DNA from: Hydrogenophaga intermedia
Lineage (GTDB): Bacteria > Pseudomonadota > Gammaproteobacteria > Burkholderiales > Burkholderiaceae_C
Direction: 5' to 3'
Assembly: GCA_945869245.1 (NCBI GenBank)
Contig: CAMBOY010000029.1
Location: forward strand, 1-17,924
DNA: 17,924 bases
Shown here piece after piece: positions 1 through 5,808 of the stretch; position 1 is the stretch's first letter, and each line of letters begins with the position of its first letter. The notes below the pieces were generated by a model. That model had not been told where the DNA came from. It did not search any database and saw only the letters and a program-made list of their open reading frames with translations. The translations under genes were made by a program, and so were the position numbers.

Positions 1-773
1 GCTCCTGGCTGATCGGTGATCTGCTGGTGGCGCAGAGCGCGGACTTGCTGCAGCGCCTGCCGCAAGCGACGAATGCAGTGATGGTCTGGGCTCGCGGTCA
101 CGCGCTGGGCATGGCCGCGCTCCGCGAGTGGGAAGGTTTCAGCGTTCACGATCTTCCGTGGGCCCGGGTGGCCAACGCCGCCACGCGCACGCTTGGCGCG
201 GTCGGCAGCATCGGCCTGGTGCTGGTTCTGGGTGTGTATCTGGCGGCCGACCCGCAGCTGTACCGCCGCGGGCTGGTGCGGCTGGTGCCGACGGCGTGGC
301 GGGAGCCCGTGGATGGGGCGCTGCTGGCCAGCGGACAGGTGCTGTCGCGCTGGCTGCTCGGGCAGAGTATCTCGATGCTGTTCGTGGGCCTGGCCACGGC
401 CGTCGGGCTGGCGGTGCTGGGCATACCGCTGGCGGCAACCATTGGCTTCATTGCTGGGCTGCTGGCCTTCATTCCGTTTTTTGGTCCTATTGCATCGGGC
501 ATCCTGGCCGTGTTGCTGGCCTTCACCCAAGGGCCGACACAGGCCTTGTACGTGGCGGGGCTGTGCGTGGCGATCCAGCAGGTGGAAGGCAACCTCTTGA
601 TGCCCTTTGTGCAGCGCTGGGCGGTGAACTTGCCCGCCGTGCTCGGCATCATCGCAGCGGTCATCTTCGGCCTGTTGTTCGGGTTGGCCGGCGTGATCCT
701 GGCCACACCACTGATGGTGGTGTTGGTGGTGATGGTTGAAAAGCTGTATATCGAAGCGGTCATCGAGGCGTAG
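1..773 (+). CDS. AI-2E family transporter (PerM-like), C-terminal part
   Basis: This is the C-terminal part of a multi-pass inner-membrane protein of the AI-2E transporter family (PF01594 type), whose members export or exchange varied small molecules or ions. The reading frame is open to the first base (first full codon at base 3), so the gene begins upstream. The GTG at 27 is only an internal codon. Visible features are a hydrophobic segment around VGSIGLVLVLGVYL followed by the family-typical AADPQLYRRGLVRLVP stretch, then WLLGQSISM, a hydrophobic hairpin ending in FIPFFGPIASG, and the motif QQVEGNLLMPFVQ before the last two membrane segments. FIPFFGPI and the E-x-N-LL-P motif are characteristic of the family. 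The substrate cannot be read from sequence. The next gene is 218 bp downstream on the same strand but has its own AT-rich promoter region, so it is probably a separate unit. Confidence 0.9.
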   Translation, partial: SWLIGDLLVAQSADLLQRLPQATNAVMVWARGHALGMAALREWEGFSVHDLPWARVANAATRTLGAVGSIGLVLVLGVYLAADPQLYRRGLVRLVPTAWREPVDGALLASGQVLSRWLLGQSISMLFVGLATAVGLAVLGIPLAATIGFIAGLLAFIPFFGPIASGILAVLLAFTQGPTQALYVAGLCVAIQQVEGNLLMPFVQRWAVNLPAVLGIIAAVIFGLLFGLAGVILATPLMVVLVVMVEKLYIEAVIEA

Positions 774-779
774 CTGGAG

Positions 780-804
780 CCGCTCTGTGCTGTGTCTTGA
801 GCGG
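780..804 (+). terminator. Weak hairpin after the transporter gene
   Basis: CCGCTC at 780-785 can pair with GAGCGG at 799-804 across a 13-nt loop, starting 7 nt after the transporter stop codon. No T-tract follows, so this is at best a weak or Rho-assisted termination site. Confidence 0.25.
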
Positions 805-895
805 TGCCGTCCCGTCCCGTCGTCTCGACTGTTGAGCCATCCAATGAGCTACCGGAGGATGCGGTCGGTCCTGCAGAGGGGCCGCGGCGCAAGGG

Positions 896-960
896 CAACA
901 AACGTTTTGTTTTTATTCAAACATTCATTGTTTGTTAACAAACTGCATGTTAAGCTTCAA
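896..960 (+). promoter_or_regulatory. Promoter/operator region of the Xre-RES toxin-antitoxin operon
   Basis: This AT-rich patch in an otherwise GC-rich sequence lies directly before the antitoxin gene. It contains the 14-bp perfect palindrome GTTTGTTAACAAAC (930-943), another AACAAAC at 897-903, and an overlapping inverted pair CAAACA (918-923) / TGTTTG (929-934). A possible promoter is TTGTTT (929-934) with TAAGCT (951-956) at 16-bp spacing, which would put the palindrome over the -35 element. Xre-RES modules are generally autoregulated by the antitoxin or the complex, so these dyads are good operator candidates. The exact -10/-35 assignment is uncertain. Confidence 0.6.
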
Positions 961-991
961 GCCCGCACCACACCCACACAAGGAGCCCACC

Positions 992-1387
992 ATGGCAGCC
1001 GCCGCTGAACCTGAAGTGAGCGCGTCACAAGACCGTGGCGCGTTGGCCAAGATGGTCATGGCCCTGCTCGCGCATTGGCAACTGAGCACCGAAGACCAGG
1101 CGGCGCTGCTGGGCATTGCCGCCAGCAACCGGGCCGCTTTGTCCAACTACCGCAGCGGCAAACCCATTGGCACCAGCCGCGACCAGTACGAACGGGTGGG
1201 CCACTTGCTGGGTATCCACAAAAACCTGCGCTTGCTCTTTCCGCAAAACCGCGACCTGGCCTACCGCTGGATGAGCACCCGCAATAAGGCCTTTGACAAC
1301 CTCACGCCTGTGGAGGTGGTCAAAGAGTGGGGGTTTGCCGGTTTGCTGCGGGTGCGTGGCTACCTTGACCGTGCGCGCGGCGCTTGA
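992..1387 (+). CDS. Xre/MbcA/ParS-type antitoxin (DUF2384 toxin-binding domain)
   Basis: This is the predicted antitoxin of a type II Xre-RES toxin-antitoxin pair; it would bind the RES toxin and repress the operon. The 131-aa protein has an Xre-like helical DNA-binding region at about residues 18-75 (with the pattern LSTEDQAALLGI...SNYRSGK) and a C-terminal DUF2384 toxin-binding region at about 80-131 (LLFPQNRDLAYRWM, AFDNLTPVEVV, GLLRVRGYLDRAR). The ATG at 992 is preferred over an upstream in-frame ATG at 932. It has AAGGAG at 980-985 at good spacing, whereas the upstream start lies inside the palindromic operator. The toxin gene follows after 12 nt in the same reading frame, separated by a single TGA. 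Antitoxin-first order is normal for this family. Confidence 0.88.
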   Translation: MAAAAEPEVSASQDRGALAKMVMALLAHWQLSTEDQAALLGIAASNRAALSNYRSGKPIGTSRDQYERVGHLLGIHKNLRLLFPQNRDLAYRWMSTRNKAFDNLTPVEVVKEWGFAGLLRVRGYLDRARGA

Positions 1388-1399
1388 GCGGCCCACGCC

Positions 1400-2113
1400 A
1401 TGCAGTCGCTGTTTGCCCACATCGCGCTGGCGGATGTGCACCAGGATGTGGCCCGCAACATCGTCTCGCTGCGGGAATCGCAAGACCTGTTTGATGATCT
1501 GTCTGGCGACCCGGCCGAATGGCGGCTGGCGCAGCAGGTGGAAGACGAGGTCAAGCCCGCACCGTATGTGTCGCGCCAGCCGGTGATTGACCGGCCGTTC
1601 GAAGACGCGCAGTGGTTCAACGCCATTGGCTGGCCGTTCAAGCATACGCAGAACAGCCGGTTTTCGGATGGCGCTTATGGCGTCTGGTACGGGTCGGAGT
1701 CGGTGGAAACCACGGTCCATGAGTCGGCCTACCACTGGTACCGGGGCCTGCTCAGTGATGCCGGCTTTGAGCAGATGGCGGTGGTTGCCGAGCGCAAGGT
1801 GTACTGGGTGGCTTGCAACGCGGCGCTGCTCGATCTGCGGCCCGCTGTGGCTCACGCGCCGGACCTGTTGCACCCCTCGGACTATGCGTTGTGCCAGGCG
1901 GTTGGGGCGCGGCTTCACCGCGAAGGCCACCCCGGCTTGCTGACGCCCTCGGTTCGCCGCCCGTCCGGCGAAAACCTGGCCATCTTCAACCCCACCGTGC
2001 TGTCCAACCCCCGGCACAACTGCCAGTTGACCTACCGGCTGCAAGGCGGGCAGATCGTGGTGGAGAAGCAGCCCGGCGCCACATGGCTCACGCTGGGTGC
2101 GGCGCAGCTGTGA
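1400..2113 (+). CDS. RES-domain toxin (NAD+-degrading type) of a toxin-antitoxin system
   Basis: This is the predicted toxin of the Xre-RES pair. Characterised RES toxins (MbcT, ParT, P. putida Res) deplete NAD+ or ADP-ribosylate a target, stopping growth in the cytoplasm. The 237-aa product has the RES core: R87 in NSRFSDG, Y97 in GVWYGS, E108 in ETTVHES and S184 in LTPSVRRPSG. These are the likely Arg, Tyr, Glu and Ser of the active-site signature, assigned here by motif position rather than alignment. The protein is longer than minimal RES domains (about 150-160 residues) and has an N-terminal extension of about 70 residues. There is no strong ribosome-binding site before the ATG, so translation is probably coupled to the antitoxin 12 nt upstream. 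Confidence 0.86.
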   Translation: MQSLFAHIALADVHQDVARNIVSLRESQDLFDDLSGDPAEWRLAQQVEDEVKPAPYVSRQPVIDRPFEDAQWFNAIGWPFKHTQNSRFSDGAYGVWYGSESVETTVHESAYHWYRGLLSDAGFEQMAVVAERKVYWVACNAALLDLRPAVAHAPDLLHPSDYALCQAVGARLHREGHPGLLTPSVRRPSGENLAIFNPTVLSNPRHNCQLTYRLQGGQIVVEKQPGATWLTLGAAQL

Positions 2114-2114
2114 C

Positions 2115-2153
2115 GGTTGGCTGATTCGGTCTGGCGCGAAATGGCGGCCAACC
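2115..2153. terminator. Possible hairpin between convergent genes
   Basis: GGTTGGC (2115-2121) and GCCAACC (2147-2153) form a 7-bp stem around a 25-nt GC-rich loop, right after the RES stop codon and before the end of the convergent MerR gene. There is no T-tract. It could act in either direction, but the support is only structural. Confidence 0.3.
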
Positions 2154-2189
2154 CGACCGACGTGGGTACACGCCACCACGGCCCGGTGC

Positions 2190-2651
2190 TCAGGCCCTTT
2201 TCCGGGTCTTCTCGGCCGACAAGGCGGTCATGAATTCCACGACGAAGTGGCAGTCTTCGTCTTGCAGCACGCTCATGTCGCCCACGGCCACCGGCGCCAC
2301 GTAGCTGCGAATGACCTGCAGGCCGGCGATGCGTTCGTCGATCTTCGCCAGCAGGTCTGCGGCCAGACGCTGCATGGCGGGCTCGTCGAGTGCGCCTTGA
2401 TCGCGCTCTGACAGCAGCAGCGCGATGTCGGCGAGGGTGAAGCCGAGTTCTTTCAGGTGCCCGATGGCCTTGAGCCGGTCCAGCGTGTCGGGGCCAAACT
2501 GGCGGTAACCGGCTTCGGTGCGGCTCTGTGGCGCGATCAAGCCCGCTTCTTCGTACAGCCGCAATTGGCCACGGGTCACGTGGGCGGCTTTGCACAGGGC
2601 GCTGGTGGTTCGCAGCGCTTGGAAGGCCTGGGCGTGGACGACGGTTTTCAT
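2190..2651 (-). CDS. MerR family transcriptional regulator
   Basis: This is a 153-aa cytoplasmic transcription factor of the MerR family. Such proteins bind a palindrome in an over-long promoter spacer and twist the DNA to activate on effector binding. The N-terminal winged helix covers about residues 14-82 (RGQLRLYEEAGLI, EAGYRQFG, LDRLKAIGHLKELGFTLADI). A dimerisation helix follows at about 90-118, and the short C-terminal end contains DEDCHFVVEF. There is no clear metal-binding Cys set as in CueR or MerR, so the effector is unknown. The start at 2651 is chosen because an alternative ATG at 2702 lies inside the predicted -10 element of the gene's own promoter; no good ribosome-binding site is visible. 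The gene is divergent from the SDR operon and shares a mirrored operator pair with it, which implies autoregulation and control of that operon. Confidence 0.88.
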   Translation of the reverse strand: MKTVVHAQAFQALRTTSALCKAAHVTRGQLRLYEEAGLIAPQSRTEAGYRQFGPDTLDRLKAIGHLKELGFTLADIALLLSERDQGALDEPAMQRLAADLLAKIDERIAGLQVIRSYVAPVAVGDMSVLQDEDCHFVVEFMTALSAEKTRKRA

Positions 2652-2700
2652 GGCGGGGGAGGGTGGTGGGCGGGTGGACGGGTTGACAAGGATCTGATCC

Positions 2701-2732
2701 ATCCTAAACCCGGCACCTGGGTGCCAGGTCAA
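2701..2732 (-). promoter_or_regulatory. MerR-type promoter and operator of the merR-like gene
   Basis: On the minus strand a -35 TTGACC (plus 2727-2732) and a -10 TAGGAT (plus 2701-2706) are separated by 20 bp containing GGCACC-NN-GGTGCC (plus 2712-2725). A 19-20 bp spacer with a central palindrome is the classic target of MerR-family activators. This promoter rules out the ATG at 2702 as the translation start. Confidence 0.72.
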
Positions 2733-2770
2733 TGGCCTTGGCTGAGAAGGGCTCAGGCCACACAAACCGC

Positions 2771-2802
2771 TTGACCTGGCACCTGGGTGCCGGGTTGTTA
2801 AT
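2771..2802 (+). promoter_or_regulatory. MerR-type promoter and operator of the SDR operon
   Basis: TTGACC (2771-2776) and GTTAAT (2797-2802) are separated by 20 bp carrying GGCACC-TG-GGTGCC (2778-2791). The 26-bp block 2771-2796 is the reverse complement of 2707-2732, except for the two central bases. The divergent merR-like gene is therefore the obvious regulator. Transcription should start near 2808-2810, about 28 nt before the SDR start codon. Confidence 0.74.
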
Positions 2803-2836
2803 CCTTGTTTCGACACCCGTTCTTTGGAGATTCCAC

Positions 2837-3646
2837 TTGGTCACACACCCCACGCCACCCCCAACACCGCCCCAAACCGCGCTCATCACCGGCGCCTCGT
2901 CGGGCATCGGCAAAGCGCTGGCCCACCAGTTCGCACGCGATGGCTACCACCTCGTGCTGGCCGCCCGCAGCGTGGCCAAGCTGCAGGCCCTGGCCGATGA
3001 ACTGCAACAGCGGTTCAAGGTGGTCGTCACCGTCATTGGGGCCGACCTCGAAACCAACGATGGCGCGGCGCAGCTGCATGCCGACATCCAGGCGCGCGGC
3101 ATCGTGCTCAGTGCGCTGGTCAACAACGCCGGCTTCGGCGCCTTCGGTGAGTTCAAGGACTCGGCGCTGCCCTCCGATCTGGCCATGATGCAGCTCAACA
3201 TGAACACGGTGGTGGTGCTGACCAAGCTCTTTTTGCCCGATCTGCTGGCGACGCGCGGCAAGATTCTGAACACCGCCTCCACGGCGGCCTTTCAGCCGGG
3301 CCCCTACATGGCGGTGTACTACGCCACCAAGTCGTTTGTGTTGAGCTTCTCGGAGGCGATTGCGTCGGAGCTGGAAGACACCGGCGTTACCGTGACCGCG
3401 CTGTGCCCTGGCCCCACCGCCTCGGGCTTTCAGGACAAGGCCGAGCTGGGCAATTCGGCGTTGGTCAAGGGCAAAAATCTGCCCACTTCGGAAGCCGTCG
3501 CCGCATTGGGTTACCGCGCCATGCAACGCGGCCAGCGGGTCTACATCCCCGGCTTCATGAACTGGGCCTTGGCGCAAAGCATGCGCTTCACTCCCCGCAA
3601 CCTGGCCACCAAGGTGGTCAAGTTGTTGACCCGACCCGTCGCCTGA
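2837..3646 (+). CDS. Short-chain dehydrogenase/reductase (DltE-like SDR)
   Basis: This is a cytoplasmic NAD(P)(H)-dependent oxidoreductase of the classical SDR family; the substrate is unknown. With a TTG start at 2837 the protein has 269 aa, normal for the family. It shows the nucleotide-binding TGASSGIG (18-25), NNAG (96-99), catalytic S148 in NTASTAA and the Y161-x-x-x-K165 pair in YYATK, then PGPTASGF. No ATG lies between the predicted promoter and the SDR fold. An in-frame ATG at 2732 lies upstream of the promoter and would add an unnatural extension. TTG 2837 has GGAG at 2826-2829, 7 nt upstream. The gene is the first of a two-gene operon with the small membrane protein starting 10 nt after its stop, under the divergent MerR-type promoter. 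This suggests inducible conversion of a toxic or signalling carbonyl or alcohol compound (inference). Confidence 0.9.
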   Translation: MVTHPTPPPTPPQTALITGASSGIGKALAHQFARDGYHLVLAARSVAKLQALADELQQRFKVVVTVIGADLETNDGAAQLHADIQARGIVLSALVNNAGFGAFGEFKDSALPSDLAMMQLNMNTVVVLTKLFLPDLLATRGKILNTASTAAFQPGPYMAVYYATKSFVLSFSEAIASELEDTGVTVTALCPGPTASGFQDKAELGNSALVKGKNLPTSEAVAALGYRAMQRGQRVYIPGFMNWALAQSMRFTPRNLATKVVKLLTRPVA

Positions 3647-3656
3647 GGACCACACC

Positions 3657-3947
3657 ATGATCCACCACATGAGCGGCTATTTCACCGCCGAGAAGCAGGA
3701 GAGCCTGATCTTCATGGCCATTGCCCTGGTGGCCTTGGGCATCAGCGCCTGGCTGATCTACAAGGCGGTAGAAATGCTGCTGCTGATCGTTGGCGTGGGG
3801 ATGATCGCTTTTTGGCAGCGCCACGACTTGGCCGCCGGCATTGGTGTGGGCCTGGTCTTGCAGGCCGCCGTGACGCTGACGCTGGACATCTTTGCCGAGG
3901 CCAGGGGCGCCGACTATCTGTCGGCGCTGCAGGCTATCCCGGCCTGA
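3657..3947 (+). CDS. Small inner-membrane protein of unknown function, in operon with SDR
   Basis: The product is a 96-aa hydrophobic protein. A short soluble N-terminus (SGYFTAEKQES) is followed by hydrophobic segments at about residues 17-52 (probably two helices) and 58-78, then a polar C-terminal tail. The N-terminal pattern TAEKQESLIF resembles small uncharacterised membrane proteins I recall from other bacteria, but I cannot name a family. The start has GAGGA (3645-3649) overlapping the SDR stop codon with 7-nt spacing, so translation should be coupled to the SDR. A second ATG at 3669 is possible. Its place in the MerR-controlled operon suggests a role alongside the SDR, but no function can be claimed. 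Confidence 0.78.
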   Translation: MIHHMSGYFTAEKQESLIFMAIALVALGISAWLIYKAVEMLLLIVGVGMIAFWQRHDLAAGIGVGLVLQAAVTLTLDIFAEARGADYLSALQAIPA

Positions 3948-3962
3948 ACCGCTGAGGGCCGT

Positions 3963-4024
3963 CAGGCGCCCCTGAGAAACCGGCGCCTGTGGTCACCGGC
4001 CCCGAGCAACGGCGGCGTTCGGGG
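3963..4024. terminator. Two hairpins between convergent operons
   Basis: CAGGCGCC (3963-3970) pairs perfectly with GGCGCCTG (3982-3989) across 11 nt. CCCCGA (4000-4005) pairs with TCGGGG (4019-4024). Both lie in the 78-bp gap between the small membrane protein and the convergent glutathione transferase. Neither has a strong T-tract on the plus strand, so a bidirectional or Rho-assisted terminator is the best reading. Confidence 0.45.
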
Positions 4025-4025
4025 T

Positions 4026-4649
4026 TCATGCGTACGCGTATTCGCCGCCTTTTTTTAACGCCGCCTGGTAGGCCGGGCGGGCGTGGATTGTTTTGAGCCA
4101 GGCCAGGGTGGCGGGGCGCGACGGGCCGAGGCCAGCGCGCGACACCGCCGCTTCAAGCGGGAAGCTCATCATGATGTCGGCAGCGGTCATGGCTGTGCCA
4201 GCGAACCACGGGCGCGAGGCCAGCACCTGTTCCACATAGTCCAGGTGCACGTCCACCATGGGCTGGACTTTCCTGACCGCGATGGCGCCGATCAGCGGCA
4301 CCTTGCTCATGGCCAGCATCAGCAGCAGGGTCGGCATCACCGAGCCTTCGGCGTAATGCATGAACTGGCGGTAGTTGCGCAGGCCTTCGCCCTGGTCGGT
4401 GGGGCCGAGGCGGCCCGTCTTGTCCACCAGGTATTCGCAGATGGCACCGGTCTCGACCAGCTGGATGGCGCCGTCCTCCAGGACCGGCGACTTGCCCAGC
4501 GGGTGCACCCGCTTCAGCTCGGGCGGCGCCAGCATGGTGCTCTTGTTGCGCTCGTAGAAGCGGATCTCGTAGGGCAGTTGCAGCTCTTCGAGCATCCAGA
4601 GCAGGCGCTGCGAGCGGGAGTGGTTGAGGTGGTGGACGGTGAGGGTCAT
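4026..4649 (-). CDS. Glutathione S-transferase (Gtt1-like)
   Basis: This is a 207-aa cytoplasmic glutathione S-transferase, which would conjugate or reduce electrophiles with glutathione. The N-terminal thioredoxin-like domain (about 1-80) has the active-site loop NHSRSQRLLWMLEEL, the APPELKRVHPLGKSPVLED segment with the cis-proline, and the ETGAICEYL glutathione-contacting motif. The all-helical C-terminal domain follows, with the N-capping region FAGTAMTAADIMMSFPLE. The ERNKSTMLAPPELK...HPLGKSPV pattern points to the Gtt1-like group. No strong ribosome-binding site precedes the ATG. The gene stands alone on its strand and converges on the SDR operon. A functional link to the SDR (electrophile detoxification) is possible but only inferred from proximity. 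Confidence 0.92.
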   Translation of the reverse strand: MTLTVHHLNHSRSQRLLWMLEELQLPYEIRFYERNKSTMLAPPELKRVHPLGKSPVLEDGAIQLVETGAICEYLVDKTGRLGPTDQGEGLRNYRQFMHYAEGSVMPTLLLMLAMSKVPLIGAIAVRKVQPMVDVHLDYVEQVLASRPWFAGTAMTAADIMMSFPLEAAVSRAGLGPSRPATLAWLKTIHARPAYQAALKKGGEYAYA

Positions 4650-4732
4650 GGGGGTCAGGGGACGCAGAGGTGGCCCGGATTGTGGAACTGTGGACAGAGC
4701 ATGGCACGATACGGTGCGGACCGTTGAAGCGG

Positions 4733-4840
4733 ATGGCCATCAAGCAATTGAACCAATTGCATACCAAAAGGTCTTGTCTAGTCATCAGGTCACACGGACC
4801 TGATGATGGTTTTTTAACTCACCAGGGAACACGCCCATGA
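4733..4840 (+). CDS. Possible 35-codon leader ORF before the MBL gene
   Basis: This small open frame begins ATG GCC ATC AAG and runs without a stop through the intrinsic-terminator hairpin at 4782-4815. It ends at TGA 4838-4840, overlapping the ATG of the MBL gene as ATGA. Such an arrangement would allow translation to disrupt the terminator and couple to the next gene. The start has only a poor ribosome-binding site (GAAG 3 nt upstream) and a 35-codon frame can arise by chance, so expression is speculative. Confidence 0.25.
   Translation: MAIKQLNQLHTKRSCLVIRSHGPDDGFLTHQGTRP
4744..4760. promoter_or_regulatory. 17-bp operator-like dyad upstream of the MBL gene
   Basis: GCAATTG (4744-4750) and CAATTGC (4754-4760) form a perfect 7-bp inverted repeat with a 3-bp centre, in the AT-richer spacer between the divergent GST and MBL genes. 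It could be a repressor or activator site for either gene. No convincing -10/-35 pair could be fixed to it. Confidence 0.4.
4782..4815 (+). terminator. Intrinsic terminator or attenuator in the MBL gene leader
   Basis: TCATCAGGTC (4782-4791) pairs perfectly over 10 bp with GACCTGATGA (4797-4806) around a 5-nt loop. A run of six T (4810-4815) follows three bases later. It has the form of a Rho-independent terminator on the plus strand only. It sits 21 nt before the MBL start codon, and no plus-strand gene lies upstream for about 830 bp. It is therefore either an attenuator for the MBL gene or the end of an unannotated small RNA. Confidence 0.7.
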
Positions 4841-5805
4841 CACTTTCACGCCGACACCTCCTGACCGCCGGATCTTCTTTAGCCGCTTTGATGGCCACCG
4901 GGCTCGCTGGGTGCGCCACTGGCGCCACCAACCCGGCTGCGCGCGCACTCGCCCCTGGCGTGCTGCAGGTTGACTTGGGTGGCGTGCTGGCCACCGCCGT
5001 GAGCGACGGCTCGCTGCAGCGGCCAGTGGCCGAAGGGTTTGTGCGCAACGCTTCGATGGCAGCGGTGCAAGCCGCCTTGCGCGACGCCGGTTTGCCGACC
5101 GACCAAATCACCTTCCCCTACATCCCTTTGCTGATCGAAACCGGTGGCCGCCGCATCTTGATCGATGCCGGCAATGGCGAGTTCAGCGCGCCCACCACCG
5201 GCAAGCTGCTGGAGAATCTGGCCAAGGCCGGTGTGGCGGCCGATTCGATCGACGCGGTGGTGTTCTCGCACCTGCATGGTGACCACATCAACGGCTTGCG
5301 CAACCGGGCCGGCGCGCTCATGTTCCCCAAAGCGCAGGTGTATGTGCCCACGCCCGAGTGGAACTGGTGGATGGACGACCAGCGCATGAACGCCTTGCCC
5401 GAAGCGCAGCAGGCAGCGTTTCGCAATGTGCGCCGGGTGTTTGGCCCCATCGCCCAGCAGGTGCGGCGCTTTGAGCCGGGCGTGGAGGTGCTGCCCGGCC
5501 TGCAGTCGATGCCGGCCTTTGGCCACACCGCTGGCCACACCGCGTTTGTGGTGCAGGGACGCAGCGGCCGCAAGCTGCTGTTCTGGGCCGACGCGAGCAA
5601 TGTGGACGCGCTGTTTGTGCGCAACCCCGACTGGGCGGTGCAGTTCGACGCCGATCCCGAGGCCGCACGCCAGACGCGCCGCCGCCTGGCCGACCTGGCG
5701 ATTCGTGAGAACATGCTGTTGGCCGGCTACCACCTCTCGGGCTCGGGCATTGGCCGCTTGGCGGTGCGTGGCAGTGGCTACGAATTCACACCGCTGAGCG
5801 CCTGA
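4837..5805 (+). CDS. Exported metallo-beta-lactamase-fold hydrolase (Tat signal, lipobox)
   Basis: This is a 322-aa MBL-fold metallohydrolase. The N-terminus MTLSRRHLL starts with a twin-arginine motif followed by a hydrophobic stretch and a lipobox-like GLAGC with Cys26, so it is probably Tat-exported and possibly lipid-anchored in the periplasm. The MBL core shows ILIDAGNG, the metal-binding HLHGDH (145-150) in FSHLHGDHINGL, GHTAGHT, the WADASN metal ligand and a final His in AGYHLSG. The overall pattern is close to quorum-quenching-lactonase-like and general MBL hydrolases; the substrate cannot be inferred. AGGGA at 4824-4828 supports the start. The gene ends only 3 bp from the convergent helicase gene. 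Its leader carries the attenuator-like hairpin described separately. Confidence 0.88.
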   Translation: MTLSRRHLLTAGSSLAALMATGLAGCATGATNPAARALAPGVLQVDLGGVLATAVSDGSLQRPVAEGFVRNASMAAVQAALRDAGLPTDQITFPYIPLLIETGGRRILIDAGNGEFSAPTTGKLLENLAKAGVAADSIDAVVFSHLHGDHINGLRNRAGALMFPKAQVYVPTPEWNWWMDDQRMNALPEAQQAAFRNVRRVFGPIAQQVRRFEPGVEVLPGLQSMPAFGHTAGHTAFVVQGRSGRKLLFWADASNVDALFVRNPDWAVQFDADPEAARQTRRRLADLAIRENMLLAGYHLSGSGIGRLAVRGSGYEFTPLSA

Positions 5806-5808
5806 ACC

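Noticed and set aside
1025..2179. Long minus-strand open frame of 384 codons opposite the toxin-antitoxin genes
   Set aside because: It is antisense to two clearly recognised proteins, has no domain signature and is typical of GC-rich shadow frames.
2732..2836. ATG at 2732 as start of the SDR
   Set aside because: It overlaps the -35 of the divergent merR promoter and lies upstream of the SDR operon's own promoter. The SDR fold begins after 2837, where a TTG has a good ribosome-binding site.
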